Of a DNA stretch of 64,000 bases, positions 24,401-35,527 are shown one piece after another. The first letter of the stretch is position 1; each line of letters begins with the position of its first letter. Position numbers and translations under genes: made by a program. Source of the DNA: Symbiodinium sp. CCMP2592 (Eukaryota > Sar > Dinophyceae > Suessiales > Symbiodiniaceae). The stretch lies in assembly GCA_905221615.1 (NCBI GenBank), contig CAJNDT010003380.1, positions 244,204 to 308,203 of the forward strand, given 5' to 3'. The notes below the pieces were generated by a model. That model was given only the letters and a program-made list of their open reading frames with translations. It searched no databases and was not told the origin of the DNA.

Positions 24401-26169
24401 CATAGGGCCTTGAAGACGGTGCTGTAATGGATGAGCTGGCATGGAGATTTCTTGGAATTGACGAAGAGGTCCATCCTGAATCCAAAATGTTGGGATTTAC
24501 TACGAGTCAGGAGTGTCAGGATGCTTTCTTGCAATCTGATGTTTGAGACGAGGGACACTTGCTTCAAGTAAGGGTCTGCAAAGGTTGTGCGGCTTGCAAC
24601 GCGTCTCATACAATGGGCGAGGTCCCGAGTTATAATCTTCAATCCTGTGAATTTGTCGCCCCCGAACATCATGTTTAATGCCAGCTGCTCATCGCTGGCA
24701 CCATCGGCCGTCATGGCCTCTACCTTTGGGAGGAAGCGCGGCACGAACTTCTTGAAGTCACATCTTCTCTTCTTAGACATCGGAAACTTCCCAGCGGGTT
24801 CAGCAAACTCAGTAATGACTGTTTCGGTAGCCTTGCGTATCGCAAGGGCATGGAGGTGCTCAATTTCTTGGGGCAAGTGAAAGGCCCCAAGAAATCCACT
24901 GCGGTCGTCGAGCTGATCAGAAGCACTCCCATACCGAAGAACAAGCCATCCTTTGGAAACATCTTGTTGAAGGCTGACGGACCTGGCCTGATCCCTTGGC
25001 GGCAAGCATCTGATCCCGGACTAAGACGATCAAGGCTTACATAAATCTGTGAAGCCCTTATAGCCAAGAAGCAGCCAAACAAGGGTCAACTTTCTCGCTG
25101 CCTCGCCCAAGCATGCCAAGACACATCTGCTTTTGAATCGTCCAAATGCCTCAGAGCACACAGGATTTGGTACCTAGTCGGTTCCAAACTTCAAATGACG
25201 AGATGACCAGGGATTCTTAGAAGACCAGTCACATCTTTCTCAAGATCTTCAGAGTAGTCTTGGGCACGCAACTTGCCGATCACTCGTCGAAAGATTGCAG
25301 CAGAAGGAACCTGAGCTGCACAATCTTACAGTAAAATTTCCGCCATCTTTTAACTTGGACTGGCATGATAAATACGGCTGTTGACTGAAACTCACCACGA
25401 ACACGATTTAAGACTCATCAAGAAATCATGGTCAAGGCAACATGGCATGCAACGTCAAGGCGGCCTCCCATGACTTGTGATACGATGCCGCTTGCATGGG
25501 AAGGAGTGCCTCCCACAAAAGAACACTGCTACAGGCTCCCAGCAGGCACATAGCCCATTGCCCTGCTGTCATCCACCTCGAGCTAAGGTGGGTTGGCCTC
25601 AAGAGCCTATGCAAGCACGGCATGATCACGCCCCGGGCCCGGCCAGCGACCCGTGCAGGAAGAGACAATAAAGCTCGTGTCTGCCGTCTGCTTGGTGGGG
25701 CTAAAGCTCGCCGCTACCGGCGGCTGAACAAGATTGATCGCCCATGTGCAACCGAACAGATATCTTATAAGTTGCAGTCGGGCTACGAGGCGGCCTTTGA
25801 AAATCACCCAGGAGGAAGATTCTGAATCATCCTCCTGCATCACAGCCATCCGGTGAGCAAAGCTGCTTTCGTGCCGCACCAGCCAGCTTCGATCAGGGAC
25901 GGTCTGAGATAAGCCACAACTCACGGCTCGACTCGTCGATTCTCCATACTTAGATGTCCTGGTCTGTGCTGCTGTCAAGCGGCATGCGTTTCTCCACATG
26001 CCTTGTTGGAAGACCAGGCATTCTTCAAACCAGCTGCTTTACATTGGCTGCAACCTAAGCCATCCTTGGTCACCACAAGCCAAGGGAAATCGCGCACCCA
26101 GGACGAGCTTCTTCGGCACAGCTCTTGCTGCCAGTGCCATCGCCTGCCGCTCAACAGCGGCATATCCAA
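18445..26169 (-). CDS. Spliced zinc-finger gene resembling hAT-type transposases
   Basis: Exon-like blocks, minus strand: 26045-26169 (WVRDFPWLVV, then GLGCSQCKAAG), about 25860-25990 (RSWLVRHESSFAHRMAV, in another frame), 25190-25310, 24410-24987, 20470-20909, 19850-19969, 19240-19610, 18750-18917 and 18445-18560. The C-x2-C and H-x5-H halves together look like a BED/TTF-type finger. The 24.4-25.0 kb exon has TADGASDEQLA and RDLAHCMRR, spaced like the DGA and CxxH-type motifs of hAT transposases. The 19.9-kb exon has KDKVNDELRTLSY, like the helix after the hAT C-terminal signature. These parallels are inference. The two finger halves are out of frame by one base, and several joins are unproven, so this may be a decayed gene. 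hAT elements make 8-bp target duplications, unlike the 4 bp seen here. Confidence 0.45.
23330..24245. repeat. Tandem direct duplication, unit about 0.45 kb
   Basis: 23330-23805 and 23825-24245 share long blocks in the same order, for example CATCCTAAGCTTGTCCTCAG, then CTGTGTTAGGTCATTG, then GTGGTTTAAGACTCCAAT. Small indels separate them. It lies between exons of the zinc-finger gene. No coding signal. Confidence 0.8.
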
Positions 26170-26515
26170 AGCTCAGCTTCTGAAGCTGAGCTCTAGATAA
26201 TTGTCAAGCTGAATCAGAATCTTGATATGACTTTGTGCTTCGTCACCTTCTCGATTTATGCGTGTCATCTTTGCGCGCTGAGTTTGTTGAGAAACCCACC
26301 GCTACAACTTAGCTTGACTTGCATGGATCATGACATGGCCGCGCAGCACTAGCAGCTGCGGATCAGATTCAGATCGTTCGTTATACACACGATTCGCAGC
26401 CGCGCATCATTCGTTCCACATGACTAAGCACGCAACTTTGATGATCTTTGACAAGTTCCGCGCTGAATTTGTCACCAAGTTACCATGAGATAAGACATGT
26501 CAAACCCAACCGCCC

Positions 26516-26535
26516 GACCACTAACAACACCCCAG
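26516..26535 (-). repeat. Right terminal inverted repeat of the 22.4-kb insert
   Basis: GACCACTAACAACACCCCAG on the plus strand; the inverse matches 4125-4144 at 17 of 20 positions. TGTT follows at 26536-26539. Confidence 0.7.
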
Positions 26536-26539
26536 TGTT
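26536..26539. repeat. Target-site duplication TGTT, right copy
   Basis: Matches 4121-4124. Only four bases are shared, since the flanks diverge outside them. Confidence 0.65.
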
Positions 26540-28764
26540 TCGCCTCCCAGATCAACAGAAGCGCCCCCTGTGATGACTACCTCGTATCCCACCGGCTTGT
26601 GCTGAGAAAACTCCTGAACTAGAGGTCCCAAACGCAATCTGTTGCCTTCGTGGATGCGCCAGTCAAACCCACGAAGCAGGGCGCGTAGGTCAAGGATCAA
26701 AATGATCAAGCCAGTGCTCTCATCGGCTGCTTCAATCCGACGCGGGATGGCTTCCGTCACAACAAAGACTGCCTGACAGCATTGTCCTACATGCGCAAAG
26801 TTGCTGATCTTCGGGGAAGCCGGTCGAAACAAAGTGGCTGAGAGATCGTAATTCAGCTTGGTGCCCACTACCTGCTTGAAGACCGCGCCAGAACGAACCT
26901 GCGTGAGGTCAATTGCATGGACTTTGAGTCCTTCATCCGAGAGCACCCCGAAAGCAGCCGGTGCAGGGCCAGGAAAGGAGGGCATGACAACATCTCTATC
27001 ACCAAGAGTTTCCAGCAAGTTTTCGAGACTGGTCATGAGGCCTAGAGGTGTCCCTGGTGGCAGGATGGTGACCGTGTCTCCTTGCCCGAAGATCAGGGTA
27101 TCTGTTTCCGGGACAAGATATCCTCTGACATAAATTCGGAGCCCTGGCCTTTCTTGCAGCCCAACCTTATCAAGAAAGGCAGCCCTGGCGAGCCTATCTC
27201 CGGAGGTGAAGTGAAAGAGACGCGAATCAATCCGCCTCGAATCAACAAGGACGAAAACGTTCGTTTCCGCCCATAGCGGTGCTGCAAGCACCGTCAGGAA
27301 ACCCAAATCCGGTTGGGGTTTTGCTGGAACAAGGTATTCAAAGAGCAGGGAGAGGCGTTCATCTCGTGCCAAGGCAATCGCCTGTCCTGCAGCATGAACC
27401 GAGCACGGCAGGTTCAGTTCAACTTCAACCTTCTCCGGAGTGTGTGCTGGAGCCAAGACTATGCAGCCAACCGTGCGAGAGGTTGGCACAGATGCTGGGC
27501 GATCAGGGTAAAGGCGGGCGGCCTCACTCGGCCCTGTGGTAAAAGGCAGCTCATCGAAGGTGCTTGCCAAATGCGGCACTTCGGCCGGAATGGGAGCAGT
27601 GCCGGTCGGTTCACATGCATGTGAAGGGTTTGGGTCTAACTCGAACCCAAGAGTTAAGACATCTCCGTTGGATACGGCAAGGCCCTCAACCTGGAGTCTG
27701 GGGTGCTCTGCATAGACTCTAAATCCTGGGGCTACAGAGGTGTCCAAAGACTCGGCAGCCTCACGAAGGGTGAGCAAAGGCGTACTTGTCAGGTGGAAGG
27801 TAATGCCTTGTCCCATTTGCCTGGCATCAAGAAAGACGAAGGTGTCTGACTCTGCCCTGTCAGGAGCCGGAACAGACCGAGGTGTTGCAGCAATGATCTT
27901 GGATACATGGTATCCATCGAAAACAACTTCAAGCCTGGCCTCGGAAACAGGCATCCTAACATTAACATTTATGGGGTATTGGTGCATCTGCGTAGCAATT
28001 ACCTCTTGCAGGCTGTAGTCCGATTCAGTGGAGTATGCCATCAGTTTGGTGCAGTCAGGCCTGATGACAAGCCAGTGGTCGGAATGTTGTTCGAGACGCA
28101 TACACCTGGGGCTGTCTATCCATTCCTCGGGTTGCATTAGGAATCGGTCGATTTCTTGATGCCAACGAGGTGGAAGACCAACACGCATGAAGGTAACGAG
28201 AGTGCCATCTTCGATAGTAGTGACACTAGCAGCATTCAGGACTGTGTCGTCTCCTCCTAGGTAGGCGTCAAAGCGGTCGAAGCCGTGCCGGCTGGCTTCG
28301 TCCTCCAAGTCCTTGAAAGTGAGCTGGGGGTTGACTATGCGCGCATAAGTCGGCCCTCCTAGGTCCCAGAAGTCGAGGATTACTGAAGCCTTCCTAGCGG
28401 GGCTGGTCCAGTCAGGGCAGATAACGAACGTAGCATACCCTTCCTCAGGCTGAGGTCTGACCGGTACCAAGTGGGCTGAGGAGAGCCTGGGCAAAAGGCG
28501 AGATTCCGCTACAGCCTGGCACATGAAAACATCCGTAAGAATTGGTGCTTCAACCGTCAGGGCAAGCTGCTCAGAGACAAAATCAGGTGCCATGAGTAAA
28601 CAGTGAACCGTGCGATTGCCTAGAGCCCCAAAGGCAACCGGAGCGGAACCTGTTACATGCTCACCAGTTATGTCCTCTAGCCGGGCATGCGTCGAAGCCG
28701 TTGCTGATTCCCTGGATGGGAGCGGCAGATTCTCTGGAAACCCTAGTGTGATGTCCGTGCACAT
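26536..28764 (-). CDS. LINE A/B ORF2, 5' half: PQP modules 1 and 2
   Basis: ATG 28764 (MCTDITLGFPENLP) aligns with MLQQAAPMFPES of the plus-strand LINE, and is preceded in both by a hydrophobic stretch and APPxL (AWAAPPGL against VWSAPPELW). The first module has HLVPVRPQPEEG near 28460, the second YLVPAKPQPDLG near 27325 with ILDLRALLRGFDW near 26680. The frame is open from 30945 to a chance stop at 26521 inside the insert; the real coding sequence continues at 4124. The frame also stays open upstream through the whole of ORF1 with no in-frame stop. The protein's role is unknown; in the family it leads into RNase H, endonuclease and reverse transcriptase. Confidence 0.75.
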
Positions 28765-29774
28765 CTCAACAAGGGTTGTTAACCCTGGTGGGGCAGCCCA
28801 AGCTTGCACCGGAAGGCACCCAAAACTGGTCCACGCAAAACAAAACAAAGTCTTCAAGAAGCGCTGCACAAATTGACTAGTTCGTGTCCTGCTTGGGACT
28901 GCACGAGGTTTGCGAGTGCTATGCAGTGTCCAGTCAAGTGACATGAGGCCTAGTCCGCCTAAAGGCCGAATCAGCGTGACCATGTTTGCCTGAACGGAAC
29001 TGGATGTACCGTGGCTGCGAAGGCTGCGACCAGTCAGGACGCGAAGGTGCGCAATGAGCAGTGCCCCAAACAAGAGGCCGTACACAGTGCGAAAGGAAGC
29101 ACAGGATGCTGAGAGCAGCCAAAGGATTGTCGGGCCTGGCGGCCACGAAGCGTCTTGGTCCCCAGACCAAGAGGAGCTTGCCATCACAGGCAAAGTATGG
29201 CAGTGCACTAGAAAACCCGAAGAGAGGTGGGGGCCTAAACCCGAGAGGGTCGGGAGGGGAACATGGGACCGACACAAAGGTGGATCGCTTCCGAGAAAGC
29301 CAAGGGCAGAAATTGCAGTCGGCACAGAAGAAGTATGAAAAACAGCCTGCCTGTCCGTAGCACGCGTCCCAGAGCCACCGATACGCGTTTTTGGCGCATT
29401 TGGACATGCAGGCATGGGAAAAGGAGAGGGATGAGACAAGTCAAAGGGTCTCATGAGGTCCCTCGTAACAACAAGCCAAATCCAGGCTGGCAGGAATGTA
29501 GGGATGAGGTAAGAGAGGGCTGCCCTGTCACCTTTCGTTACTCTCCCAGGGGTCCAGAGAGGCATCGCCTCTCTGGAAGAAAAGCACCAGCTACCGTGAG
29601 ACCGCAGAATTCCACAGATCGCACAGTCCAGTTTCCAGCAAGAGAGACATTGGCCAACAGGAAGCGTTTGCAGAAGGAACTTCTCCCAAGAAGTTCCTAC
29701 TGCAGGTGGTCCTGGTAGCCTGTCGATCCCCGCGGTAACAGGACTTTGCAGCTGGGAATTCTGCCTACTGCTGC

Positions 29775-30839
29775 TCACTCCATGGCCCCAAAGCCAGGGG
29801 ATGGCATTGCTTGCAGATCGTCGTAGTCGTCGTCCACAAAGAGCTGGCCTGTATCGCGGCCTGTCCTTTCGCTCGAAAGGGCCGCTCGGTCCATATTGTC
29901 CACGTCGGGCTTTCGGACATATCCGAAGGGAGCCATAGCTGATCGATACGCTCGCCTCTTTTCGGATAGCTTGTCTGCGAGCGCCGATGGCGCTGTTGCT
30001 CTGTCCTGTGGCAGAGGCTGTCGGGGATCGATGAGGCCCATAGTCTTCCCAGGAGCACCATGTGGGGCCGGTGTAGGCGGCATGGTTGTGATGTAGGGAT
30101 CTCGTGGAGCCGCGGCAGGTGGTGACACTTCCATTGCCGAAGTGGCCGTAGGGGCAGCATTCCCAGTAGGAGACCTGGGAGCCGTAGTCTCTGCTCGAGT
30201 CGGCGTAGTCAAGCCCGGGGGTGCTTTGGCCAAAATCCGTTGCAGCTCCGCACGTGTTTGATCCTCTGTCAGCTCCGGTAAAGCCTCTTCCACACCCGGA
30301 ATTTCCCAATCCAAGGGGGGCGGCGCCGCAGCTGTCGGAACTTTGTGGGTGGCACACAGCTGCACCTGGGAGTAGGCAAACTGAGTCTGCTCCTCCAGGT
30401 CCTTGATCTCGAGGGACAACCGTCGTTGTTCTGCCCTGTGTCGCTCGTATTCTTTCTGGTACGAGCTTCTCATCGAAAGGACCCACGAGTCCCATGCCTG
30501 TCCTTTCTGCAGCATTTCCTTCTGGGTCTTGGCCAGCTTTTGCTCCAGTTTTCTGGCAGCATTCACAGCTCCCTGGACGTCGCGGACAATACCGCGCCCA
30601 CCAGAGGGAGCTGACGGAGCTTGAGGCACTTCCATAACTTCGGCTGACTTCTTCCATGCTGCATCGTACGCCGGAAACGACGGCGTCTGTGGCTTGTCCG
30701 AACGACCGCCACGTGGCGAGGCTTTGTAAGACCCAGGCCACAAGGACCACTTTGCACCATCTTGCTCGTAGCCCTGTCCATATCGTCCTCCTCGGGGCTG
30801 CCATGGTTTCTCGTTGTACTTTTGCCCGCCACGACCCAT
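29775..30839 (-). CDS. LINE A/B ORF1: coiled-coil protein
   Basis: 354 aa from ATG 30839. The N-terminus is Gly/Arg/Tyr-rich (MGRGGQKYNEKPWQPRGGRY). A predicted coiled coil spans roughly residues 95-165 (Arg/Lys/Glu/Gln-rich heptads). A Pro-rich middle follows (MPPTPAPHGAPGKTMG), then an acidic end (DDDYDD) finishing in GAME. The plus-strand LINE has the same layout, with MSPTPAPPGGMPMT and a final GME. LINE ORF1 proteins of this kind coat the element RNA; that role is inferred. ORF2 lies in the -1 frame relative to it. Both ORF1s end in the nine bases ATGGAGTGA. Confidence 0.8.
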   Translation of the reverse strand: MGRGGQKYNEKPWQPRGGRYGQGYEQDGAKWSLWPGSYKASPRGGRSDKPQTPSFPAYDAAWKKSAEVMEVPQAPSAPSGGRGIVRDVQGAVNAARKLEQKLAKTQKEMLQKGQAWDSWVLSMRSSYQKEYERHRAEQRRLSLEIKDLEEQTQFAYSQVQLCATHKVPTAAAPPPLDWEIPGVEEALPELTEDQTRAELQRILAKAPPGLTTPTRAETTAPRSPTGNAAPTATSAMEVSPPAAAPRDPYITTMPPTPAPHGAPGKTMGLIDPRQPLPQDRATAPSALADKLSEKRRAYRSAMAPFGYVRKPDVDNMDRAALSSERTGRDTGQLFVDDDYDDLQAMPSPGFGAME

Positions 30840-31160
30840 CCCCCAGCCGAAAGGTGGTGCTGAGTGATGTGAAGAGAGAACCCGAAGGTCTCTCGCAAGC
30901 GGCCTGAGGCCGGTCTGTCTTCGCCGGTGAAGGCGTTTGCGGCAACGTGAGCGGAATTTCCGCTTAGCACGGTGCCACGCGGGCGATCCTCCAGCCGTGG
31001 CTCAAAACTAGGCGAAGGATGAAAAGGCGTGCGTGTTGCACTGGGGCAGCTAGCGATTCCGTCCCTGCGACGGATATTCTGAACCCTCGATAGCCAGTAA
31101 TCCACACCCTAAACCGTCCTGCTAGGTGCATGGCTCGGCTTCGTAACAGGGGGCGCGGGA

Positions 31161-32346
31161 GGGTTGTGACTACTGATGCCCTGATCACCGATCGTTAGAG
31201 CGTGGGGGCTGATTCCTTGAAGGGGGTCGATAATAGGAGTTTAAAGGCCGCACTTGCAGCTTTAGGAGGTATAGGGTTCCTTGAAGGGTTTCTTTAAGGA
31301 TCCCTTTAAGGGTGTCTACAAGGGGTTTAGTGTTGTGGGCTTTTGGGCTTATGGTGAAAATTTCCGAGCCCGGGCGACTACTGCCACTATGACAGGCACA
31401 GTTGCAGCTGCATTGTTTCACAGTATTAATTGGCTATGCAAAGGTTAGTCCCACCAATATCTGTGTTGGTATTGATTGGCTCCGGTTTCTGTAGGCGGGG
31501 GAAGGGTTCAAGGTTTGGTGCCGAAGCCCTAAAACGATGCCTCGATCTCGCCTACAAGATAGGATCTAAGCTGCAGCCAACACATCTGCAGCCGAAACCA
31601 TGCATGAATGCAAAGGCGGCCATTGCAAATCACAAAACTTGCCAGCATGAGGTCGGGTATAGCACGAGATGTAACGAAAACTCAATCGTCTTGTATTGGG
31701 CGTGAAGCCGTCACCCCCGGACCGACACCGCACACCGACAACTCTACCCTAAACCCTAACCTTGCACCCAACACCCGCAAAACTCCAACCACAATTTAGA
31801 CCTTCAGGGCCCGACAGCAGTAAGCCCTGTACTGAATGCCGAACCCTTCCGTCCTGCTCCTCACGGTGTGAGTCCAGGCGGGCAGCTTGGCCGAAGAGTT
31901 GGCCACTCAACTGTCATGGGGGGATGTGAAGGGGCTTCTGGTGTGATAGGGCTTAATTAGACCGTATAAGGCTTAGAGGTCAAGGTATCCTCGATCTACA
32001 AGAAGCTGAGGTGTGTACAGTGTATTTACATGGACCCTTCGAAATCTCCGAAACATTAAACCCTGTCCCCATCGGGTTTATGCAGGGTTCCGGGTTCAGG
32101 GGTTTAGTTTGTAAACCCTACGATGCGAACCCCTCTTAGGACCTACCGAGTACCCTACTTTCCCAATCATGCCATCGATGCCTATGTGCCCCTTTCCAGA
32201 GGACGGTTTAGGGTTTAGGCTTTAGGGTTTAGGGTTTAGGGCTTACATCGGTCGTGTTCAAAATACTGCAAACCCTGAACCTTAAACCCCAAAGCGTGTG
32301 CAGACCTGTTTGTTCTTAACTCGGTCGTAAAGGAGTCTGGAGGTTC
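31161..32346. other. Non-coding stretch with TTTAGGG-like sequence
   Basis: No convincing gene. Short GGGTTTAGGG runs (for example near 32208-32245) and CCCTAAACCC blocks. It may hold the 5' flank of LINE A/B. Confidence 0.6.
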
Positions 32347-32529
32347 CCTACTTGGAGGTTCATGGTCGTTATAAGGATTCCTTTGAAGGCCCCTTTAAAG
32401 GGATCTATAGGGATGCTTCTATAAGGGTCTAGGGTAGTTATAAGTGGGGATATAAGTCCCCTAATATGGGTTATAACTCTAGTTCTCCTACTTATGATCC
32501 TAGTTATATACCCATGAACCTGCAAGTAG
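32347..32529. repeat. Foldback element, family CTACTTGGAGGTTCATGG, copy 1
   Basis: Starts CCTACTTGGAGGTTCATGG and ends CCCATGAACCTGCAAGTAG, which are near-complementary. The interior has ATAACTCTAGTT and CCTACTTAT blocks shared with the copy at 61371. Confidence 0.8.
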
Positions 32530-32934
32530 TCAAAACCAAATCTGGATGTGGTCAGAAAGTAGCGGGTGCACAGGATTTATCGCAGAAAGACTTACACAAG
32601 GCTGTAGGGCTGTTGGATTAGGGCAGTACCCGTCCAGCGTCTGCACGGCTGTCGGCTGGGTGTCCGGGGCAAGTATAGCATTATGCGGGTTCTTCTTCTG
32701 ACCTTGCCACGTGAAAGATGCTTCCTGGACCCCAAATAACTTACATACCTTCTTTGGGGCTCCTTATTCTGGTTTCCTTCTATAATTCCCTAAAAACGTC
32801 GGTTCTTGGGTTTAAGGTTGGGGCTGGAGACGGATTCGAGTTAGGAAGTTCGCAACAATTCCCTGCTGCTTATCTCGGCAAGCCTGCCCGAGACTGGACA
32901 TCTCTGAAGCAATAGGGTTTAGGATTTAGGGGTT

Positions 32935-33119
32935 TACTTGGAGGTTCATGGGTAGTTACAAATAAAGCTAGAAGTAGGATAAGTGGAGTTACAACCCATA
33001 TTAGGGGACTTATAACTCCGCTTATAATAACTACCCTATACCCTTATCGAATCCGTATAGATCCCTTTAAAGGGGGCCCTCAAGGGAACCTTTATAACTA
33101 CCCATGAACCTCCAAGTAG
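32935..33119. repeat. Foldback element, family CTACTTGGAGGTTCATGG, copy 2
   Basis: Starts TACTTGGAGGTTCATGGGTA and ends TACCCATGAACCTCCAAGTA, a perfect 20-bp terminal inverted repeat. About 185 bp. Confidence 0.85.
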
Positions 33120-33156
33120 GGTGTCAGGCTCAGGCAGCTGTCCCTTCTGCTTTTGC

Positions 33157-33378
33157 TCAGCAAGAGTCGCAGGAACATTCGTACCCTTGAGAAACCACGA
33201 CATCATAGTCTTTTCGGTCCTTGAAGTCCAAGAACTCGATGAAGTAGACACGGGCACAATGCCAGCACAATCGGTCCATTTTCACCAGTTCCCAGAGTTG
33301 TTGAGTTCTTTCCGCAGGAACTTCAGTGATTCGGGCCAGCTCTTCTATCAACTCCTTCTCATTCGTCTTCTCTGTCAT
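33157..33378 (-). CDS. Small hypothetical protein or first exon
   Basis: 73 codons from ATG 33378 (MTEKTNEKELIEELARITEV). An acidic helix-rich N-terminus is followed by RLCWHCARVYFIEF and CSCDSC. No family recognised. Protein-like amino-acid use favours a real coding segment; the downstream foldback element lies next to it, so the 3' end may be spliced or lost. Confidence 0.4.
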   Translation of the reverse strand: MTEKTNEKELIEELARITEVPAERTQQLWELVKMDRLCWHCARVYFIEFLDFKDRKDYDVVVSQGYECSCDSC

Positions 33379-34385
33379 TGCGAGTTGGCAACAGAGCTAG
33401 TCCTCTTTCTGTATGCCCCTAGGTTTTGTTGGCAAGGCTTACCATGGCAACACTGAAACCCATAGCCCTGAGGGTCCATGTACGCATATAGAGATACACG
33501 AGCCTCAAAGTACGTATATAGGGACTACATTAAGGCCAATGTATATATTATATGAGTACATGGGCCCTTAGGGATAGGTTATGGTTCCTAAAGATGTCGC
33601 AACTCAGCGTTCGTAGGGCTCGGGTGCAACTTTCCATATCTGTCTGTCAAAACCCCACACCCGGAAAAAGAGAAACGCCCTAAACTCAAAGCCCTGGCCC
33701 GCGGCGCAGCTGCGCACCTAAACTTGAAACATCCAAGCACGCCGAGCGACCAGCAGTCGGACCAGGATCTTAAGCATCTTGCGATAGGCGAAGAACGATT
33801 ATCTGTGTTTTCCAAACGACGATCACCTTGGGCTCTGCTCCCTTTCAGGTACTGTAGGCTTCAGGCCGTCGTGGTTTCTGGCTTTTCTGACAGCAGGGAC
33901 ACTGGGGGGTATACTGGTATGGGGCTTGGCACTCTGTCCCGCACATTTCGCAGATTCGAAATCCGAAGAATCAGACGTAGGTTCCTAAGAACAGGCCTAA
34001 CCTAGCCGTTGAAAATCGAAAAGCTCGAGCATTCCGTTTGTTGTGGAAAAGTCCACAGCGATAACACCGGGTCTACGAAGGAACAGTGCCAAAAGCATGC
34101 TCCTGCACTCCCCTAAACCTAAACCACACTGTCCAAACCCCAACATCTGCACTGCGGAAACCTCGAGATTCGGGTCAGGTGCGAGACGACAACAGACCGC
34201 TTAATTGAACAATGGACATGATCTAATTACCTCTGTTAGATGGTGGAAAGATTCAGATCCATAATTGTTTTAACTTCTACAGCATACTCCTCCATGGGCC
34301 CTAAACCCCAAAGCCTACACAACCTAAACGGTGCCGAGTCTCTGGGTTCTCAAAGTTCTGCAGGATTGCGTATTGGTCTTCCCAG

Positions 34386-34547
34386 CTACTTGGAGGGTCG
34401 GTGGACTTAGTAAGGAGTCATTATATAGACTTATAGGGACCTTAATAGGGACCCTGATTGGGGTTATGGTACTAAATACTCTATAACATAACTACTTAAC
34501 CCTAAACCCTAAACCCTACTTACTAAGCCCCCCGACCCTCCAAGTAG
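34386..34547. repeat. Foldback element, family CTACTTGGAGGGTCGG, copy 1
   Basis: Starts CTACTTGGAGGGTCGGTGGA and ends CCCCGACCCTCCAAGTAG, with near-perfect arms of about 28 bp. CCCTAAACCC repeats sit inside. A second copy is at 61705-61844. Confidence 0.85.
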
Positions 34548-34678
34548 GTGCCCTGGCTACAGTACGAGACTCTGCACCCATTTCTTCCGGATATCCTTTC
34601 GGGCCTTTAGGGCTTAACCTTAACCCGCCAGGCCCAAACCCTACCTTTTTGGGAAGGTTCCTTCTTGTAGTTTCTAAA

Positions 34679-34787
34679 TGGGAGTTTCCGAAAATTAGGG
34701 GTACCTGATTTAGAATCAGGATCCAACTATTTAGTGTGCTATATTAGAAACCCTAAACCCTAAACCCTATTTTTGGAAACTCCCATA
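34679..34787. repeat. Foldback element, family GGGAGTTTCCGAAAAT
   Basis: Arms ATGGGAGTTTCCGAAAATTA and the near-complement ATTTTTGGAAACTCCCAT. Related starts are near 47920 and 61080. Confidence 0.75.
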
Positions 34788-35527
34788 TCTAAATCCTTTC
34801 GAAGTGAAGGGTTCGAAGGTCAAAGTATGGTTTAGGAGAACACACTCCTCTCTAAGCTTGATGGGGTCTAGGGCTTACCTAGTCCCTGAGAGACCTATCT
34901 TTCTGGTTCCCTAATATCAGATAAGTCCATAATAAACAAAAAGTGTAGGTGATTTGGCAGTGAGATTTGGGGTTACGATAAGATCCTAGACCCTAGGTTC
35001 CCGAAGTCCTAGACCCTAAATGCTACATCCTATACCCCCAAGCCCTAAGCCCTAAATCCTGAGCACCGAAGATCTTGCTCGCCCGTGCCTGTCCTTCTCG
35101 TTGTACTTCGGGGAATCGGAGAAACCCCCAAAACCCTATAAAACTCATACAAAAACAAAACGGGACCGCAATATAGACCTTATTATCAGCACCCCTACAA
35201 GGGGCCCCTAAATAAGGCGCCCTCGAACACCACCATCAAAACAAGTCTAACCCTTACTATAGAAGCCTGAATAATTACCAATACTATTTTAGGGCCCGAA
35301 TCGCCCAACAGCAGGAGCTGTAGGGAAAATCGTAGAGCCCCAGTGCGTACCATCGCACGATTTACGGCGCGCTGAAGAAGCGCAGCCCAGGTTGGCATCG
35401 GCGATTAAGGGCCAACCGCTCAAAGGCCAGACTCAGGGTCAAAAAGGCTCAACGAGCCAACCTTCCTCTACCAGCACGAGCTCTTCGTTTGCTGGAGGCC
35501 CATCACTCGGCGCCACGATACAGCCGA

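Larger units (their letters stand above)
4125..26535. mobile_element. 22.4-kb TIR-bounded insertion nested in the LINE
   Basis: The segment starts and ends with 20-bp inverted repeats and is flanked by TGTT. It sits exactly between two halves of one LINE coding region, and its removal restores the frame. Its content differs from the LINE: lower GC, many short exons on the minus strand, TTTAGGG-like intron sequence, minisatellites. Genes seen: a C5 DNA methyltransferase, a gene of more than 20 exons with acidic/RGG tails, and a zinc-finger gene. A 4-bp duplication is known for piggyBac, Kolobok, Sola and Ginger transposons; I cannot assign the element to any of these, and no DDE transposase is firmly identified. 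It could be a non-autonomous or gene-carrying element. Confidence 0.7.
1..31160 (-). mobile_element. LINE-type retrotransposon A/B, split by a 22.4-kb insert
   Basis: A non-LTR retrotransposon read on the minus strand. Its 5' part lies at about 31160-26536 (ORF1 and the first two PQP modules of ORF2) and its 3' part at 4124-1 (two further modules and the start of RNase H); the endonuclease and reverse transcriptase must lie beyond the left edge. Removing 4125-26535 plus one copy of TGTT joins the halves in frame, and the joined 30-residue module end aligns without a gap to the corresponding segment of the plus-strand LINE at about 41243-41332. Both halves are open throughout, so the element was apparently intact when interrupted. 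The 5' limit near 31.1 kb is a guess. Confidence 0.8.

Noticed and set aside
4125..26535. LTR retrotransposon, because a TGTTG...CAACA pattern lies just inside the termini
   Set aside because: There are no long direct terminal repeats; the ends are inverted relative to each other, and the duplicated TGTT flanks the CTG ends, not the TG ends.
26521..26535. Natural stop codon of a short LINE protein at 26521
   Set aside because: The stop lies inside the insert's inverted repeat; the coding homology resumes in frame at 4124.
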